64,000 nt of DNA. Origin: Beroe forskalii. Lineage: Eukaryota > Ctenophora > Nuda > Beroida > Beroidae. Below are positions 43,514 through 55,684 of the stretch, one piece after another. Every line of letters begins with the position of its first letter. Position 1 is the stretch's first letter. The notes under the pieces were generated by a model. It was not told the DNA's origin. It did no database searches and saw only the letters and a program-made list of their open reading frames with translations. The stretch spans positions 310,001-374,000 of the forward strand of contig WFMF01000019.1 in the NCBI GenBank assembly GCA_011033025.1, read 5' to 3'. The position numbers and the translations under genes were made by a program.

Positions 43514-43619
43514 CTCAGCAGAGGGACGCTCTCACATACATTCATGGTTTATATGTGCAAGCAGCCGCCTTTGATGGCTCTTACCGTTCGATTGAGGCGT
43601 GGGGAATCCAAGTCTCCCT

Positions 43620-43800
43620 CACAGTATTGAACCCCCACTTGACTTAGAGGAAAAGAGGGGGTGTTTCCGACTTGCGCTGGTAGTGATCCAGTCACCCGCT
43701 CAGTCGTGGGAAGTGGGTGCCCCTCCGGGACTCGCCTGGCTGCGTACCGAGGTGGGCATTAGTGTCCCATGCGTGGGGCATGCGCAGGCTGGGAGGACCT
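43620..43800 (+). repeat. Dispersed repeat, copy 1 (SINE-like)
   Basis: Shares GGAAAAGAGGGGGTGTTTCC, GATCCAGTCACC and GGAAGTGGGTGCCCCTCCG with 62434-62590 in the same order. See copy 2 for the tRNA-like start. Confidence 0.75.
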
Positions 43801-43824
43801 CTCACGCCCCCTTGAATACGAGAG

Positions 43825-44557
43825 TCATCTTTGGCGGCAGCACACAAATTGGATCCAACATTTCGTGGCCGACTCCAATGCCACTTCCGTGAGCCAGTCA
43901 CCTGATTCATAATCCACAGCCACGGTCAACAGGTGTGCACATGTTTGATTACGGTAAACAGGCAGCCATGTCCACTCATTCCCCAAATCGTTCATATGTT
44001 GGGAGCTTAGGGCACCGTGAGTGAGGCGACCATAACGGTAACGCACAATTACATCCAGTGAGGCATCAGCGATCAAGCATGGTCCCTTTACCTTATAAAA
44101 TACCCGATACTGCCCAGTGGGCAGTCGCACATTAAAAACAGACATCTGGAGACACGGGTGGGCTTGTACGGAAAGGAAGTCATCTGGAACGGTGTCACCA
44201 GACACAACAGCAAGATCAGCTGAAACACTGGTGACATCACGGTACCATTCTACTGAGTTGCCATGATTGAACACTGCCACAGTGACACGGGGATGACCCC
44301 CGTCCCCCCATTCCCAGCCAGCTGGGAGTGGCAAACTGTGCTGCCCGGAACCTCTGAGCCTTAGCAAACTCCGTGTCACGGTCTTCAGATTGACTCAGGT
44401 TCATTGAAGGGATTGCCACTAGACCCTCATAGAACTGTTCAATTTCCTGGATTGCATCCCGGGCAATTCTTCTAGCCGGGAGAGGAAGCATTTGGAAAAT
44501 GAGGAACCACACCTCCATGGGCAGGAGACAAGGAAAATCCTTAATACTGATTTTCAT
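43825..44557 (-). pseudogene. F-box-like protein relic
   Basis: The minus-strand frame starts at ATG 44557 with DFPCLLPMEVWFLIFQMLPL, which fits the start of an F-box (LPxEx..IFxxLP), the module that binds Skp1 in SCF ubiquitin ligases. About 85 residues on, a frameshift near 44290-44320 (a C-rich homopolymer region) moves the rest to another frame, which continues with a beta-rich domain (HPRVTVAVFNHGN, GQYRVFYKVKG, DVIVRYRYG) and runs out at 43825 beside the dispersed repeat. The C-terminal domain may correspond to an F-box-associated or lectin-like sandwich; I cannot name it. Decayed host gene copy or transposon cargo. Confidence 0.45.
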
Positions 44558-45024
44558 AGTCTAATCAAATTAACAAGATCACAACATAGGGGCTCATGGG
44601 CAGTGTTGGCTAATCATTAGAACGCAATTTTGATATTAATTACAACTACATAGTACACGGAAATACACAGAAATGGCAGTATTCTCAAGTCTGGGGTGCA
44701 AACTCGATTTTTGGGTAACAGTGACAGTCTAATTCAAGGAGAATAATACCATAAGTCACTCGGAAACATTATCAGTTCTGTAATTTTCTTTGAAAGTTGT
44801 GTAGATACGTAGACTAAGCAGGTTACCCTCATACGAACTGAGGCCCTACAACAGGTTTACGACAGAATTTCGACCTATTGCTAGGAAGTTGAAAACGCTT
44901 TCTACTAGGTTTATGATAAGAAAGCATGCAGAAATTTCGCACGCCTTGTACATAGCAATGATTTTACAAAAACGAGGTTTATAATATGGATATGGAATAG
45001 CTAACGCCCCAATTTAGCAGGAAC

Positions 45025-45659
45025 ATGGATCATCAAGTCATCAAATGCCCAATATGCCATGTGGTAGCGAATGCAATAGCTTCACTAGCCATGCATTTGA
45101 GCATTTGGCCAGTAAGAAGCACATGAAAAACATGAGAAAAATAGTGAAAGAATTGGACACGATGGACACGGAAGATCAGGTTTTCTGGAAGGCAATACTA
45201 GAAGAAATGTCTGATTTGGAAAGAATGGTACAAGCACAACTACCCCTCGCGGGTCAAAAAGAAAAACGGGCTGAAATGATCAAGGACAGCAATTTTCATT
45301 CCAATTTAAATGACCCCACATTCTGGGATGATATAGAAAAAGAGCCCATTGAAGACGAGGGCAATGCAAACACATGGAAAAACAGAAATACAAAGTTAAT
45401 GGCATATCGCAATGCATTATTTGTAAAAAATCAGAAATTCGCTGATTCATTCGTCAATGAATTAACCTGTTACCTATGTAACTTACACTTACCAGACTTG
45501 CCCGCATTGAACGCTCACGCAGATGGCAAATTACACATTAAACAATTCTCAAAATTGATGAGAAAATCAAAATTAATTGGAGCTGAGCACACAATCAACC
45601 TGACGACAGAACCGTGGAAGATGTTTCGCGAAACTCTGGAGGAAATCAACCGAGTGTAG
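45025..45659 (+). CDS. Two-finger U1/JAZ-type zinc-finger protein, 5' frameshift
   Basis: The longest frame starts at ATG 45045 (204 aa). Finger 2 is clear: CYLCNLHLPDLPALNAHADG then KLHIKQF, a C2H2 of the U1/JAZ type that binds RNA or dsRNA in other proteins. For finger 1 the His part (HLASKKHMKNM) is in this frame, but the Cys pair (KCPICHVV) is in another frame starting at ATG 45025. The two meet around 45090-45105, so a small indel has probably split finger 1. The middle is acidic and helical. The stop is at 45657. Host gene, retrocopy or cargo of the enclosing inverted-repeat unit are all possible. Confidence 0.55.
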
Positions 45660-46234
45660 AGAAGAGCTTGCAGTATACAAGGACTTAATCAACCCTGGTA
45701 ATTCTAAGACTGTATCGAAGGCATTGCTAGCATGTTAGTAATTCGTTGATTGGGGGAACTAACAATTCATGAGACGTTCAATGGTTATCTAGAAATCAAA
45801 AATATCTTACTGGGCACAGTTATATCCTCTAAATGCTTGAGTGGCGTAGCAACTCAAAATTTAAAACATAAAGGTCTGTGTATCACACAGACATACTGAC
45901 AGAGAAACGGCAATGTAATTTGCATATCAATCAAAGCCGCAAATTTCAGATTCCTGGACTTGCCCAGGGTGGCTCGAGCACTGCAGTGGAACTTGGTTCC
46001 CGCGATTGATATCTTCTGCAGTCATAAGGTCATAGGCAACACATCGTAGTAGTTCCTCCTTAATCTGATCTCTAAATTAGTCAACCCGGTTTAATATTTC
46101 ATTGTCTGGATTTAGTATGGCACATGCACCATTATGGACGAATAGTATAGCAATTCATCGCATTATCAATTACTGAGAATCCGTGTGTATGGCCGTATTA
46201 TACCAATTACTTCATTTTATATATACTTAAGTAT

Positions 46235-47459
46235 ATAAGTATAGGCTCTCCAAAACCGGGACGGTTGTCGTAGTAACCCCCTGCTGATTTGGTGACGTCA
46301 GTGCATTCCTTTCGGTTGGAACCAACGTAACTAAACCTCACGCATTCCGAAACAACGTTATTCTAACTTGGAATTACTAGAATTGACCAATTTCCTAATT
46401 TCTACAAATCGTCCACGTGAACTCACGTGCTGAAATTTAGCACCCAGATCTAATTTCACGTGCATTAGTCGTATTTGAACTCATTTCAACGTAATCAAGT
46501 CGAAAATCGCGTGTAAATATCAATTTCTTTAAATCCCCTTATTTCTACAAAACGTCCACGTGAACTCACGTGATTCACTATTTCATCGTATATTTCCCAC
46601 ATTTAGTAACTGCGAGACATGAAGAAACCATTATTACTTTATTAGTTCACCATCGTATCACAGAATAGGGCTACATTACAATTTTTCGTCATAAACGTAA
46701 TTACAACCATTCTGCAGCTCAATTTTTAGAGGCTTCACATGACGACATATTTCGACCGATCGCTGTGAAACTCGTTTTATGGCTAAATCTCGAGATCTAA
46801 AAGCAAAATATCGAAGTAAAACATAATCCCATGAAAACTCTTTGAGTTAGAGTTGTTCAAAGTAGCGCAAAATAGCGTTTTATCGCAAAATACGCTATTT
46901 TAGTGGTTTTACCCGATTTTGATGACGTCATCACAGCACCCAAATAGGCTCAAACCAACTTCCCATATAGCCTATAAGACAATTCCGCCTTAGTACAACA
47001 TACTTTGACCGGTCTCATCTCAAGATAGGTCGCAGTTCTTGACATCTCACTCGTTTAAGTTTTGGCCTAAATTTTCGACATCGATTTTTCACCGCACCTT
47101 AGAAAATCGCGTATATCTCGATGAAAAATCGAGATAGCCCAATGATCCGTATGATTTTCTGAAAGCTCTTTAAATTTCCAACTAACGATTTTTCAAAATT
47201 TTTCAGCTATCTCCATTCCTTCTTGGTGAAAAATGCGCTCGAAAACGACCTATTTTTGCTAAAAAAGCAGTAAAATTTCGCTAAGTTGATGACGTCATAA
47301 TGGCGTCATAATGACGTCATCAGAACTTCTTTTATAGCCTAATGCAATTTCCCATCTTAGATCTACAAAACGTGACCTCGATCATGTCTCTACCATTTGT
47401 AGAACTTGAGATCTCATCGATTTAAATTGGGTCACAAATTATCTTATTATTATTATATC
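46235..47459. repeat. 1.2-kb direct repeat, copy 1
   Basis: Begins TATAGGCTCTCCAAAACCGG and ends about ATTGGGTCACAAATTATCTT; copy 2 follows directly. It holds several CACGTGAACTCACGTG-like words and a cluster of TGATGACGTCAT palindromes (CRE-like) near 46915-46930 and 47285-47320. No coding frame. Confidence 0.9.
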
Positions 47460-50400
47460 TTATAGGCTCTCCAAAACCGGGACGGTTGTCGTAGTAACCC
47501 CCTGCTGATTTGGTGACGTCAGTGCATTCATTTCGGTTGGAACCAACGTAACTGAACCTCACGCATTCCGAAACAACGTTATTCTAACTTGGAATTACTA
47601 GAATTGACCAATTTCCTAATTTCTACAAATCGTCCACGTGAACTCACGTGCTGAAATGTAGCACCCAGATCTAATTTCACGTGCATTAGTCGCATTTGAA
47701 CTAGTTTCAACGTAATCAAGTCGAAAATCGCGTGTAAATATCAATTTCTTTAAATCCCCTAATTTCTACAAAACGTCCACGTGAACTCACGTGATTCACT
47801 ATTTCATCGTATATTTCCCACATTTAGTAACTGCGAGACATGAAGAAACCATTATTAGTTCACCATCGTATCACAGAATATACTAGAGTAGCTAGCCAAA
47901 GTTGAGTAGGCCTTTCGATGTCCAGAGAATTTCTCATCGGAATTTGTTAGTTCAAATGATAACAATCAACTTTGAGGGGGGTAGAAATTTTCAAATAGTG
48001 GCGAACAGGTGACCACGCCCACTTTTTGTCATTTAATTGGTGCGCATGTCCAAAAATTCATATCTCGGGCCAGGAAGGTCGTAGAGACTTGTTTTTGAGC
48101 TCAAACGAATCGCAATGGTCACATTTTTATACAACTTTTCATAAGAATATGTCCTAAAATGCTCCCGAACCGAGTTACAGGCCAAAAAGCATTTTGAGCC
48201 CATGCGATGGCTCAAAATTGATGATTTGTTCATAATTTGAGCTAGGAAGGTCGTAGAGACTTGTTTTTGGGCTCAAACGAATCGCAATGGTCACATTTTT
48301 ATACAACTTTTCATAAAGATATGCCCTAAAATGCTCAGAAACTAAGTTATAGGCCAAAAACTGATTTTTGGGCATTATTGCTGTGAAATATTTGGCAAAA
48401 AATGGATGCAGGATCCGTAGTTTGACGTGGAAACCAAAATTTTACCCGTCAAAATGTTCTTGAAACATCCCTTGTGTGATACAAAAGGATTTTGGGGGGC
48501 TAAGATAGTCAGGATGGCTATGTTGAACGATTAAGCAACCTGATTAGACCCCCATTTTTGTCATTTAATTGACTCGCATGTCCAAAAATTCATATTTCGG
48601 GCCAGGAAGGTCGTAGAGACTTGTTTTTGGGCTCAAACGAATTGCAATGACCATGTTTATATTAGACTTGGTAATAAACATATGCTCTAAAATGCTCCTG
48701 AACCGAGTTACAGGCAAAAAAGCATTTTGAGCTGATGCGATGGCTCAAAATTGATAATTTATTCATAATTTGGGCTAGGAAGGTCGTAGAGACTTCGTTT
48801 ATAGCTCAAAAGAACCGCAATTGGCATGTTTATGTACATCTTGTGAATAGACATATGCCCAAAAATGCTCAGAAACTAAGTTATAGGCCAAAAACTGATT
48901 TTTGGCCATTATCGCTATGCCAGATTTGGTAAAAAATGAAAGCAGAATCCATGGTTCGATCTGCAAACCAAAATTTTAGACCCCAAAAATCTTTTTTCAC
49001 AAGTCTAATATAAACATGGTCATTGCGATTCGTTTGAGCCCAAAAACAAGTCTCTACGACCTTCCTGGCCCGAAATATGAATTTTTGGACATGCGAGTCA
49101 ATTAAATGACAAAAAATGGGGGTCTAATCAGGTTGCTTAATCGTTCAACATAGCCATCCTGACTATCTTAGCCCCCCAAAATCCTTCTGTATCACACAAG
49201 GGATGTTTCAAGAACATTTTGACGGGTAAAATTTTGGTTTCCACGTCAAACTACGGATCCTGCATCCATTTTTTACCAAATATTTCACAGCGATAATGCC
49301 CAAAAATCAGTTTTTGGCCTATAACTTAGTTTCTGAGCATTTTAGGGCATATCTTTATCAAAAGTTGTATAAAAATGTGACCATTGCGATTCGTTTGAGC
49401 CCAAAAACAAGTCTCTACGACCTTCCTAGCTCAAATTATGAACAAATTATCAATTTTGAGCCATCGCATGGGCTCAAAATGCTTTTTGGCCTGTAACTCG
49501 GTTCGGGAGCATTTTAGGACATATTCTTATGAAAAGTTGTATAAAAATGTGACCATTGCGATTCGTTTGAGCTCAAAAACAAGTCTCTACGACCTTCCTG
49601 GCCCGAGATATGAATTTTTGGACATGCGCACCAATTAAATGACAAAAAGTGGGCGTGGTCACCAGTTCGCCACTATTTGAAAATTTCTACCCCCCTCAAA
49701 GTTGATTGTTATCATTTGAACTAACAAATTCCGATGAGAAATTCTCTGGACATCGAAAGGCCTACTCAACTTTGGTTAGCTACTCTAATAATAGGGCTAC
49801 AGTACAATTTTTCGTCATAAACGTAATTACAACCATTCTGCAGCTCAATTTTTAGAGGCTTCACATGACGACATATTTCGACCGATCGCCGTGAAACTCG
49901 TTTTATAGCTAAATCTCGAGATCTAAAAGCAAAATATCGACGTAAAACATAATCCGATGAAAAATCTTTGAGTTAGAGATGTTCAAAGTAGCGCAAAATA
50001 GCGTTTCATCGCAAAATACGTTATTTTAGTGGTTTTACGCGATTTTGATGACGTCATCACAGCACCCAAATAGGCTCAAACCAACTTCCCATATAGCCTA
50101 TAAGACAATTCCGCCTTAGTACAACATACTTTGACCAGTCTCATCTCAAGATAAGTCGCAGTTCTTGACATCTCACTCGTTTAAGTTTTGTCCTAAATTT
50201 TCGACATCGATTTTTCACCGCACCTTAGAAAATCGCGTATATCTCGATGAAAAATCGAGATAGCCCAATGATCCGTATGATTTTCTGAAAGCTCTTTAAA
50301 TTTCCAACTAACGATTTCTCAAAATTTTTGAGCTATCTCCATTCCTTCTTGGTGAAAAATGCGCTCGAAAACGACCTATTTTCGCTAAAAAAGCAGTAAA

Positions 50401-50575
50401 ATTTTGCTAAGTTGATGACGTCATAATGACGTCATAATGACGTCACCAGAACTTTTTTTATAGCCTAATGCAATTTCCCATCTTAGATCTACAAAACGTG
50501 ACCTCGATCAAGTCTCTACCATTTGTAGAACTTGAGATCTCATCGATTTAAATTGGGTCACAAATTATCTTATAT
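47460..50575. repeat. 1.2-kb direct repeat, copy 2 (split by foldback element)
   Basis: Matches copy 1 at 47460-47878 and again at 49789-50575. Copy 1 gives the empty site (CACAGAATAGGGC): here CACAGAATA and ATAGGGC are separated by the foldback element. Confidence 0.9.
47884..49788. mobile_element. 1.9-kb foldback element
   Basis: Two arms of about 787 bp (47884-48670 and 49000-49788) are near-perfect inverted repeats starting AGAGTAGCTAGCCAAAG, around a 329-bp loop. Arms and loop consist of diverged repeats of GGAAGGTCGTAGAGACTTG and AAAATGCTC words. The 66-codon mirrored frames inside are shadows of the repeat. No transposase. Confidence 0.9.
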
Positions 50576-50581
50576 ATATAT

Positions 50582-51015
50582 TATTAAACTACTGTGGCAC
50601 CGAATTCTCTCATATATACTTATATAGCCCTGGCCGGTTACGTTACTGTAGCGCGTGATTTAAGTATACGCGTATCAATAAGAACGGTTGTTCTAGACCT
50701 AAAATTTTACGACGAATCGTTCTAGATAGGTCCCGACTCTCTATTTCTTTTTCTTTTTCTGGTATGCAGGGGGTTACCGCCCTGGCCAGGGCGGGAATCT
50801 TATTATTTCTTAAACTCCTGTGACACCGAATTCTCTCATATATAGCCCTGGCCAGTTACGTTACTGTAGCGCCCGATCTAAGTATACGCGTATCGATAAG
50901 AACGGTTGTCCTAAACCTAAAATTTTACGACGAATCGATCTAGATAGGTCTCGACTCTCTATTTCTTTTTATTTTTCTGATATGCAGGGGGTTACCGCCC
51001 TGGCCAGGGCGGGAA
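50582..51015. repeat. Two tandem 210-225-bp repeats
   Basis: Copies at 50582-50808 and 50809-51015 share CACCGAATTCTCTCATATAT, ACGGTTGT, TTTTACGACGAATCG and GGGGGTTACCGCCCTGGCCA. They lie just outside the right 1.64-kb arm. Confidence 0.85.
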
Positions 51016-51120
51016 TAAGTAAGTAAGTAAGTATATAAATATTCCCATCTTTTCTTGTAAGTATAGTGTCCTGGCAAGGTTACGTTCGAGGGGAGGATAT
51101 CTCGAGATTTTGGTATACGC

Positions 51121-52756
51121 ATGTTATTTCGGGGTTTTTAAGGAAATAAAAGGATTATCGAGGGGGCTTGAAAGTTGGATAGGATATGGTTCGTTGGTAC
51201 TCGTAGTTGAGGGATCTTAAGTGCTCCATTGAGCCTATGGTTAGAGTTTATGCTAGATAGAGGGTATCCAACCCGTCTGGATAAACTTTGAATGCTCTGG
51301 TTAACTCATCGGACCCGAAATAAACGGTTATTTGAGGTAGTAGAAAGATTGACCGTGAGGATTTTGGGATTGTTGGAAGCAATGAAACATCTGTATAATG
51401 GAACCAAGAATAAGCAAAATATTGCGGGATGAGATTTTCATTCAGATACAGTATAATCTCTCAAGAGGAATAACTCTGGGGAATAACTTTCAGTACGGTG
51501 CCAGAATATAGACTCTCTATCCCGAGAAACATACTAATCATGCTCATATCGTTTCGCTCATAATATGGTATCAGGGATGAGGAGGAGAGATTAGGCCGGA
51601 CTCCCAAATCTATGACCATCTGAATAGTCAAACGATCTTATTTCGGGTTGAACTGTCACTTGAGCGAATGCTCTTTGGATAAAATTTGTGATCTGGGAGA
51701 TACTCAGGAGGAAAGCCAATATCCTTCTCTCCACGCCAGATAGGCAAACATGGAGCCTGGAGGATAGATAGCATTCACCCTGAGCCGGGGTCTTTCTCTC
51801 CTCCCGCACCTGAAATCAAGATCCTAAGTGATCACCAAAACAACTAGAAAGAACTGAATTCTCCTGAGACTTCCACGGTTTATATTCCTCGGCTGGCGTC
51901 ACACTAATTGACCTAATCTATTGGGGTAATTTCAAAAGAACCATGTGATCTATTATCCTGGTGGATATTTACTCCTCGAATTTGGTTTGTTTGTTCTTTA
52001 CTAAGTTTTTGATTAAGTTGGTTCCTCAATTTTGATTGGTCAGATTTTTCCAGGCCCTAATGTGATTGGCTAGGGTGAAGAGATTATCTGTGCCATTTAA
52101 CTAGGGGCTTTGATCCCTGGATCAACCCTAAAATTGGTTTATTTATTTCGCTCAATCATCTAATTTTTGATTATATTGCTCTACCAGTTTTGATTGGTCC
52201 AATTTTCTCGATCTCTGATTTGATTGGTTGAGTCAAGGAAATTATCTGGGTTATGATCTCGGGACCTTCCTATGATCAGCTCTAAATTTGATTCAATGTA
52301 ATTTTCCTCTTCTCACTAATATTTTGATTATATTGAACTCTGAATTTTGATTGGTCTGATCTGTCCAATATCACTTTTGATTGGCCTGTTTGACAAAATT
52401 GCTATATGATTTTAGTACGAGATCAAAGTTTTGCTATTCCACCAATCAGACTACGGGTTTTGGTGCGACACCAGCAGCAATATTTTCATTGGCTCTTGAT
52501 TTGCACTTCACTCCAATTTCACCTTCACTCTAAATCATAATATTCGAATTTGACTATTAGATATCAGTATTTCAAGGATGATTTGCCATGGAACTGAGTT
52601 CCGGCTTCCAATTAAATATGTGAATTAGTGGGCTATGAGTCTCCTTCTCTTACGACTCTTAACTTTCTCCCAAAGTCTTATGATGGTCATTATGTACTTT
52701 AAGAGTCTTACTTCATTTGGTGATACATTCTACTATGAACGAGGGATATATGACAA
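51121..52756. repeat. Right arm of the 1.64-kb long inverted repeat
   Basis: Mirror of 37074-38715, 12.4 kb away, ending CGAGGGATATATGACAA. The 72-codon frame is intact here too (51809 to 51591, minus). A TTAA element starts 15 bp beyond its outer end. Confidence 0.95.
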
Positions 52757-52771
52757 GTCCACGCATTTTAA

Positions 52772-54255
52772 AGGTGCATGACGCGAAAAAAACAACTTTG
52801 CTTAAAATAGTAGCAGATCACTAGTGGATCACTTCTACGTATATCCCGCAACGCGTGCCTAATTAGATCACCCTCATTAGAGCCCTCAAAGATTCCGATT
52901 TCTGTAGCAATACAGCACCCTGCGCTGCATATCAATATCAACAACAGTACGCTAGAGATACAGCGAGGCTAATTGCATTATAATTACAGTCTTGGTACTA
53001 CATTCCACTTTTCACCCGCATAATTATGGCATTGATTAATATCATTTGATTCACCAGGCTGAAAAATTTTTAAAAACAAATGCTTTATGCGAAAAAATGA
53101 ACAGTTTCAACAGTCAATTCAATCTTTTTTGACTGGATCACTACAGCCAGTGTAATTTCCATGTGGGTCCAGAGTGAACTGGTGTTGGAGTGTGGAGATG
53201 CTCAACGAACTGGTGTCAGAGTGCACTGCTCTCAGGGTGCATTGGACATTGGTGTGAAATTGAACTGGTGTCACAGTTGGGTGCTGGTGCCCAAGCGCAC
53301 TGCTGACAGAAGGCACCAGTGTCAGAGTGAATGGTGTCAAGTGTGCAATTAATGGTGTCACTGTAATTAGAGTTTACTGGTGTCAGGCTCAGAGTGCGCT
53401 TGTATCAGAATGCACTGGTAATGGTGTTAGAGTAAACTCGTGTCAGAGTGCGCTGCTTTCAAAGCACACTCATATTTCAGAGTGACGTGGTGTTAGAGTG
53501 CACTGGTGTCAGAGTGTACTGTTGTCAAATGCGCTGGTGTTCGAGTGATGTGGTGTCTGCAGAGTGCGCTGGTGTCAGAGTGCACTCCAGACTCAAAGAG
53601 TCAGAGTATACTGGTGCTAGAGTGGACTATAATAAGAGTTTCAATGTGGTGTCAGACTCAGGGTGTGTTTGTATAAGAGAGTGCTGGTGTTGCAGTGTAC
53701 TGGTGTCAGAGTGCACTGGTCTTATGGTCTAAGAGTGCGCTGGTGTCAGAACCGATTGGTGTCAGAGTGGACAGGTGTCAGATCAGAGTGCACTGGTTTC
53801 GGAGTGCATTGGTCTAGGAGTGCGCTGGTGTCTGAGTGTACTGGTCAGAACGCTGAAGATTCGTTATTGTTGAAACTTGAAATGCATAGTTTAATTCGTT
53901 TTTAACTATTAAGCTATTATTATGGTAATTAAAAAGTTCGAAAAAACCTTATTACAGTGTGTTAACAAGAGAACATAATTAGCCGAGGTGCATAAAACGA
54001 GAAACATGTATTTTACAGCACAACATGACACTAAACACGAACAGAAACATGGAACGCAATGTAAACAATACATGATCAGAGGCGAAGGTGCTGTATTGCT
54101 GCATCCGGCACAAATTAGTTTATCCAATTAGACCGGTAATACATGAAATTTACACGCCCATACTTACCACAAGTTTTTGTTATGCTATAAGGATCACATT
54201 ATTAAGCCAATAAAATGTATATGTTAATTTTTCATGATTATCGCGTCATGCACCT
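52772..54255. mobile_element. Second TTAA element (non-autonomous)
   Basis: TIRs AGGTGCATGACGCGA and its complement, with TTAA at 52768-52771 and 54256-54259. The first seven TIR bases equal those of the element at 20938-26476, so they are relatives. Most of its centre is the GTGTCAGAGTGCACTG minisatellite (53160-53850). No transposase and no P2X7-type gene. Confidence 0.9.
53160..53850 (+). repeat. GGTGTCAGAGTGCACT minisatellite
   Basis: Degenerate units of about 20 bp (ACTGGTGTCAGAGTGCACTG and variants) repeated some 25-30 times. Short frames through it are not genes. Confidence 0.85.
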
Positions 54256-54619
54256 TTAAGAAATTGGTCTGGAGATCAGACCTATTTCGTTATAATGCCA
54301 CCCCGGGTTCCAATATAATTTAAGAATATGATAATCTATTAATTACAATAGCAATAGCAAGCAATAGCGATGTTGATCTTTGGTATCATTGTCCTCAATT
54401 GCTGCCTCGCTTGGAAATGGAATGCCCTGTCACCTTGCTATCTGCAGGAAGCAGAGTGGATTTTCGTTGTCGGTGTCTCTGGGATGTATTATGATAGAAG
54501 AGTAGGTAATTCCTGTCTTTTGAGTATCTGTTACTATTCAGGTTTGGCTGAGTTGGTCCCTGGTTTGCCTTTTTGGTAATTGAGAGACTCTTTACTCCAT
54601 TTTCCTTTGTATGAGTGTG

Positions 54620-54620
<1 letters not shown>

Positions 54621-54660
<40 letters not shown>
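54621..54660. repeat. Poly(T) run
   Basis: About 40 consecutive T between GGG and ATG. It could be the poly(A) tail of a minus-strand retroposon to its right, but I see no duplicated target or recognisable body. Confidence 0.8.
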
Positions 54661-54665
<5 letters not shown>

Positions 54666-55011
54666 GCTTGGTGTTTTGGGCTGTTGTTATGTTTCCGGCA
54701 GAGGGTAAAGGCTGGAGCTACTTCCTCGTGAAGTCGTCTTCTCTTTTGGCAATAGCTTAGCGCAGCAAACATTAAAATGTATAATTAATTTTCTACATGG
54801 TATTAAATTGCTTATTACACTTTGAGAGTTGATGTAATTTAAACTTCATTGTGCTTATTTTAGGTTTCAGGACTGAGAAATAAAATCTAATATTGTATCC
54901 ACTATCGATTTCCATTACTGAAAATTGCTGTCCAAAGAATAAAATCATCATTTTGGAATGTGTGGTGTTATGGGTAAGTGTGACGTATTTATTTCATGGA
55001 GTAATGGAGTA

Positions 55012-55085
55012 TAAAAGCGGCGAGCCTGAGCACCATAGTTACGCACTGAAAATAGGCGACGTAGAGTGACGTCATTAGCTCGACC
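55012..55085 (+). promoter_or_regulatory. TATA-like site with CRE-like word
   Basis: GTATAAAAGCGGCG near 55010 followed by GTGACGTCATTAG near 55067. It looks like a core promoter, but the only thing downstream is a minisatellite. Could be the promoter of a lost or unrecognised gene or element. Confidence 0.3.
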
Positions 55086-55194
55086 TTTTGAGATCAGCTA
55101 ATGATGTAAGAACTGCTTATTTTCAGGTGCGCGTATCTGGTGATGGAGTTTCGAGCTCTGCAGCTTTTGTACTTGATTTCTCCTCCATCGGTCT

Positions 55195-55675
55195 GTTTCT
55201 ATTGTTTTTCCTTGCCCTGGGCTATATGCTAATATTTCTGTTTTCCCACCATGGGCTATATGCTAATATTTCATTGTTTTTCCTTGCCCTGGGCTATATG
55301 TTAATATTTCTATTGTTTTCCCTTGCCTAGGCTATATGCTAATATTTCCATTGTTTTCCTTGCCCTGGGCTATATTTATATTTTTTTCCATTATTTTCAT
55401 TGTTTCCTTGGCTATATGTTAATATTTCTATTGTTTTTCCTTGCCTGGGCTATATATGCCAATGTTTTCTAATTGTTCTATTCCCATGGGCTGCCCTGTG
55501 CTATATGCTAATATTTCCATTGTTTTTCCTTGCCCTGGGCTATGTCTTATTTCTATTGTTTTTCCTTGCCCTGGGCTATATGCTAATATTTCTATTGTTT
55601 TTCCTTGCCAGGGCTATATGCTAATATTTCTATTGCTTTTCTTTGCCCTGGGCTATATGCTAATATTTCCATTAT
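55195..55675 (+). repeat. 38-bp minisatellite
   Basis: About 12 units of CCTTGCCCTGGGCTATATGC followed by TAATATTTCTATTGTTTTT, with internal deletions. Hydrophobic frames through it (LALGYMLIFLLFF) are repeat translations, not membrane proteins. Confidence 0.9.
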
Positions 55676-55684
55676 TGTTCGCTG

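Noticed and set aside
48033..49638. Four mirrored 66-codon ORFs
   Set aside because: Shadows of the foldback repeat read on both arms.
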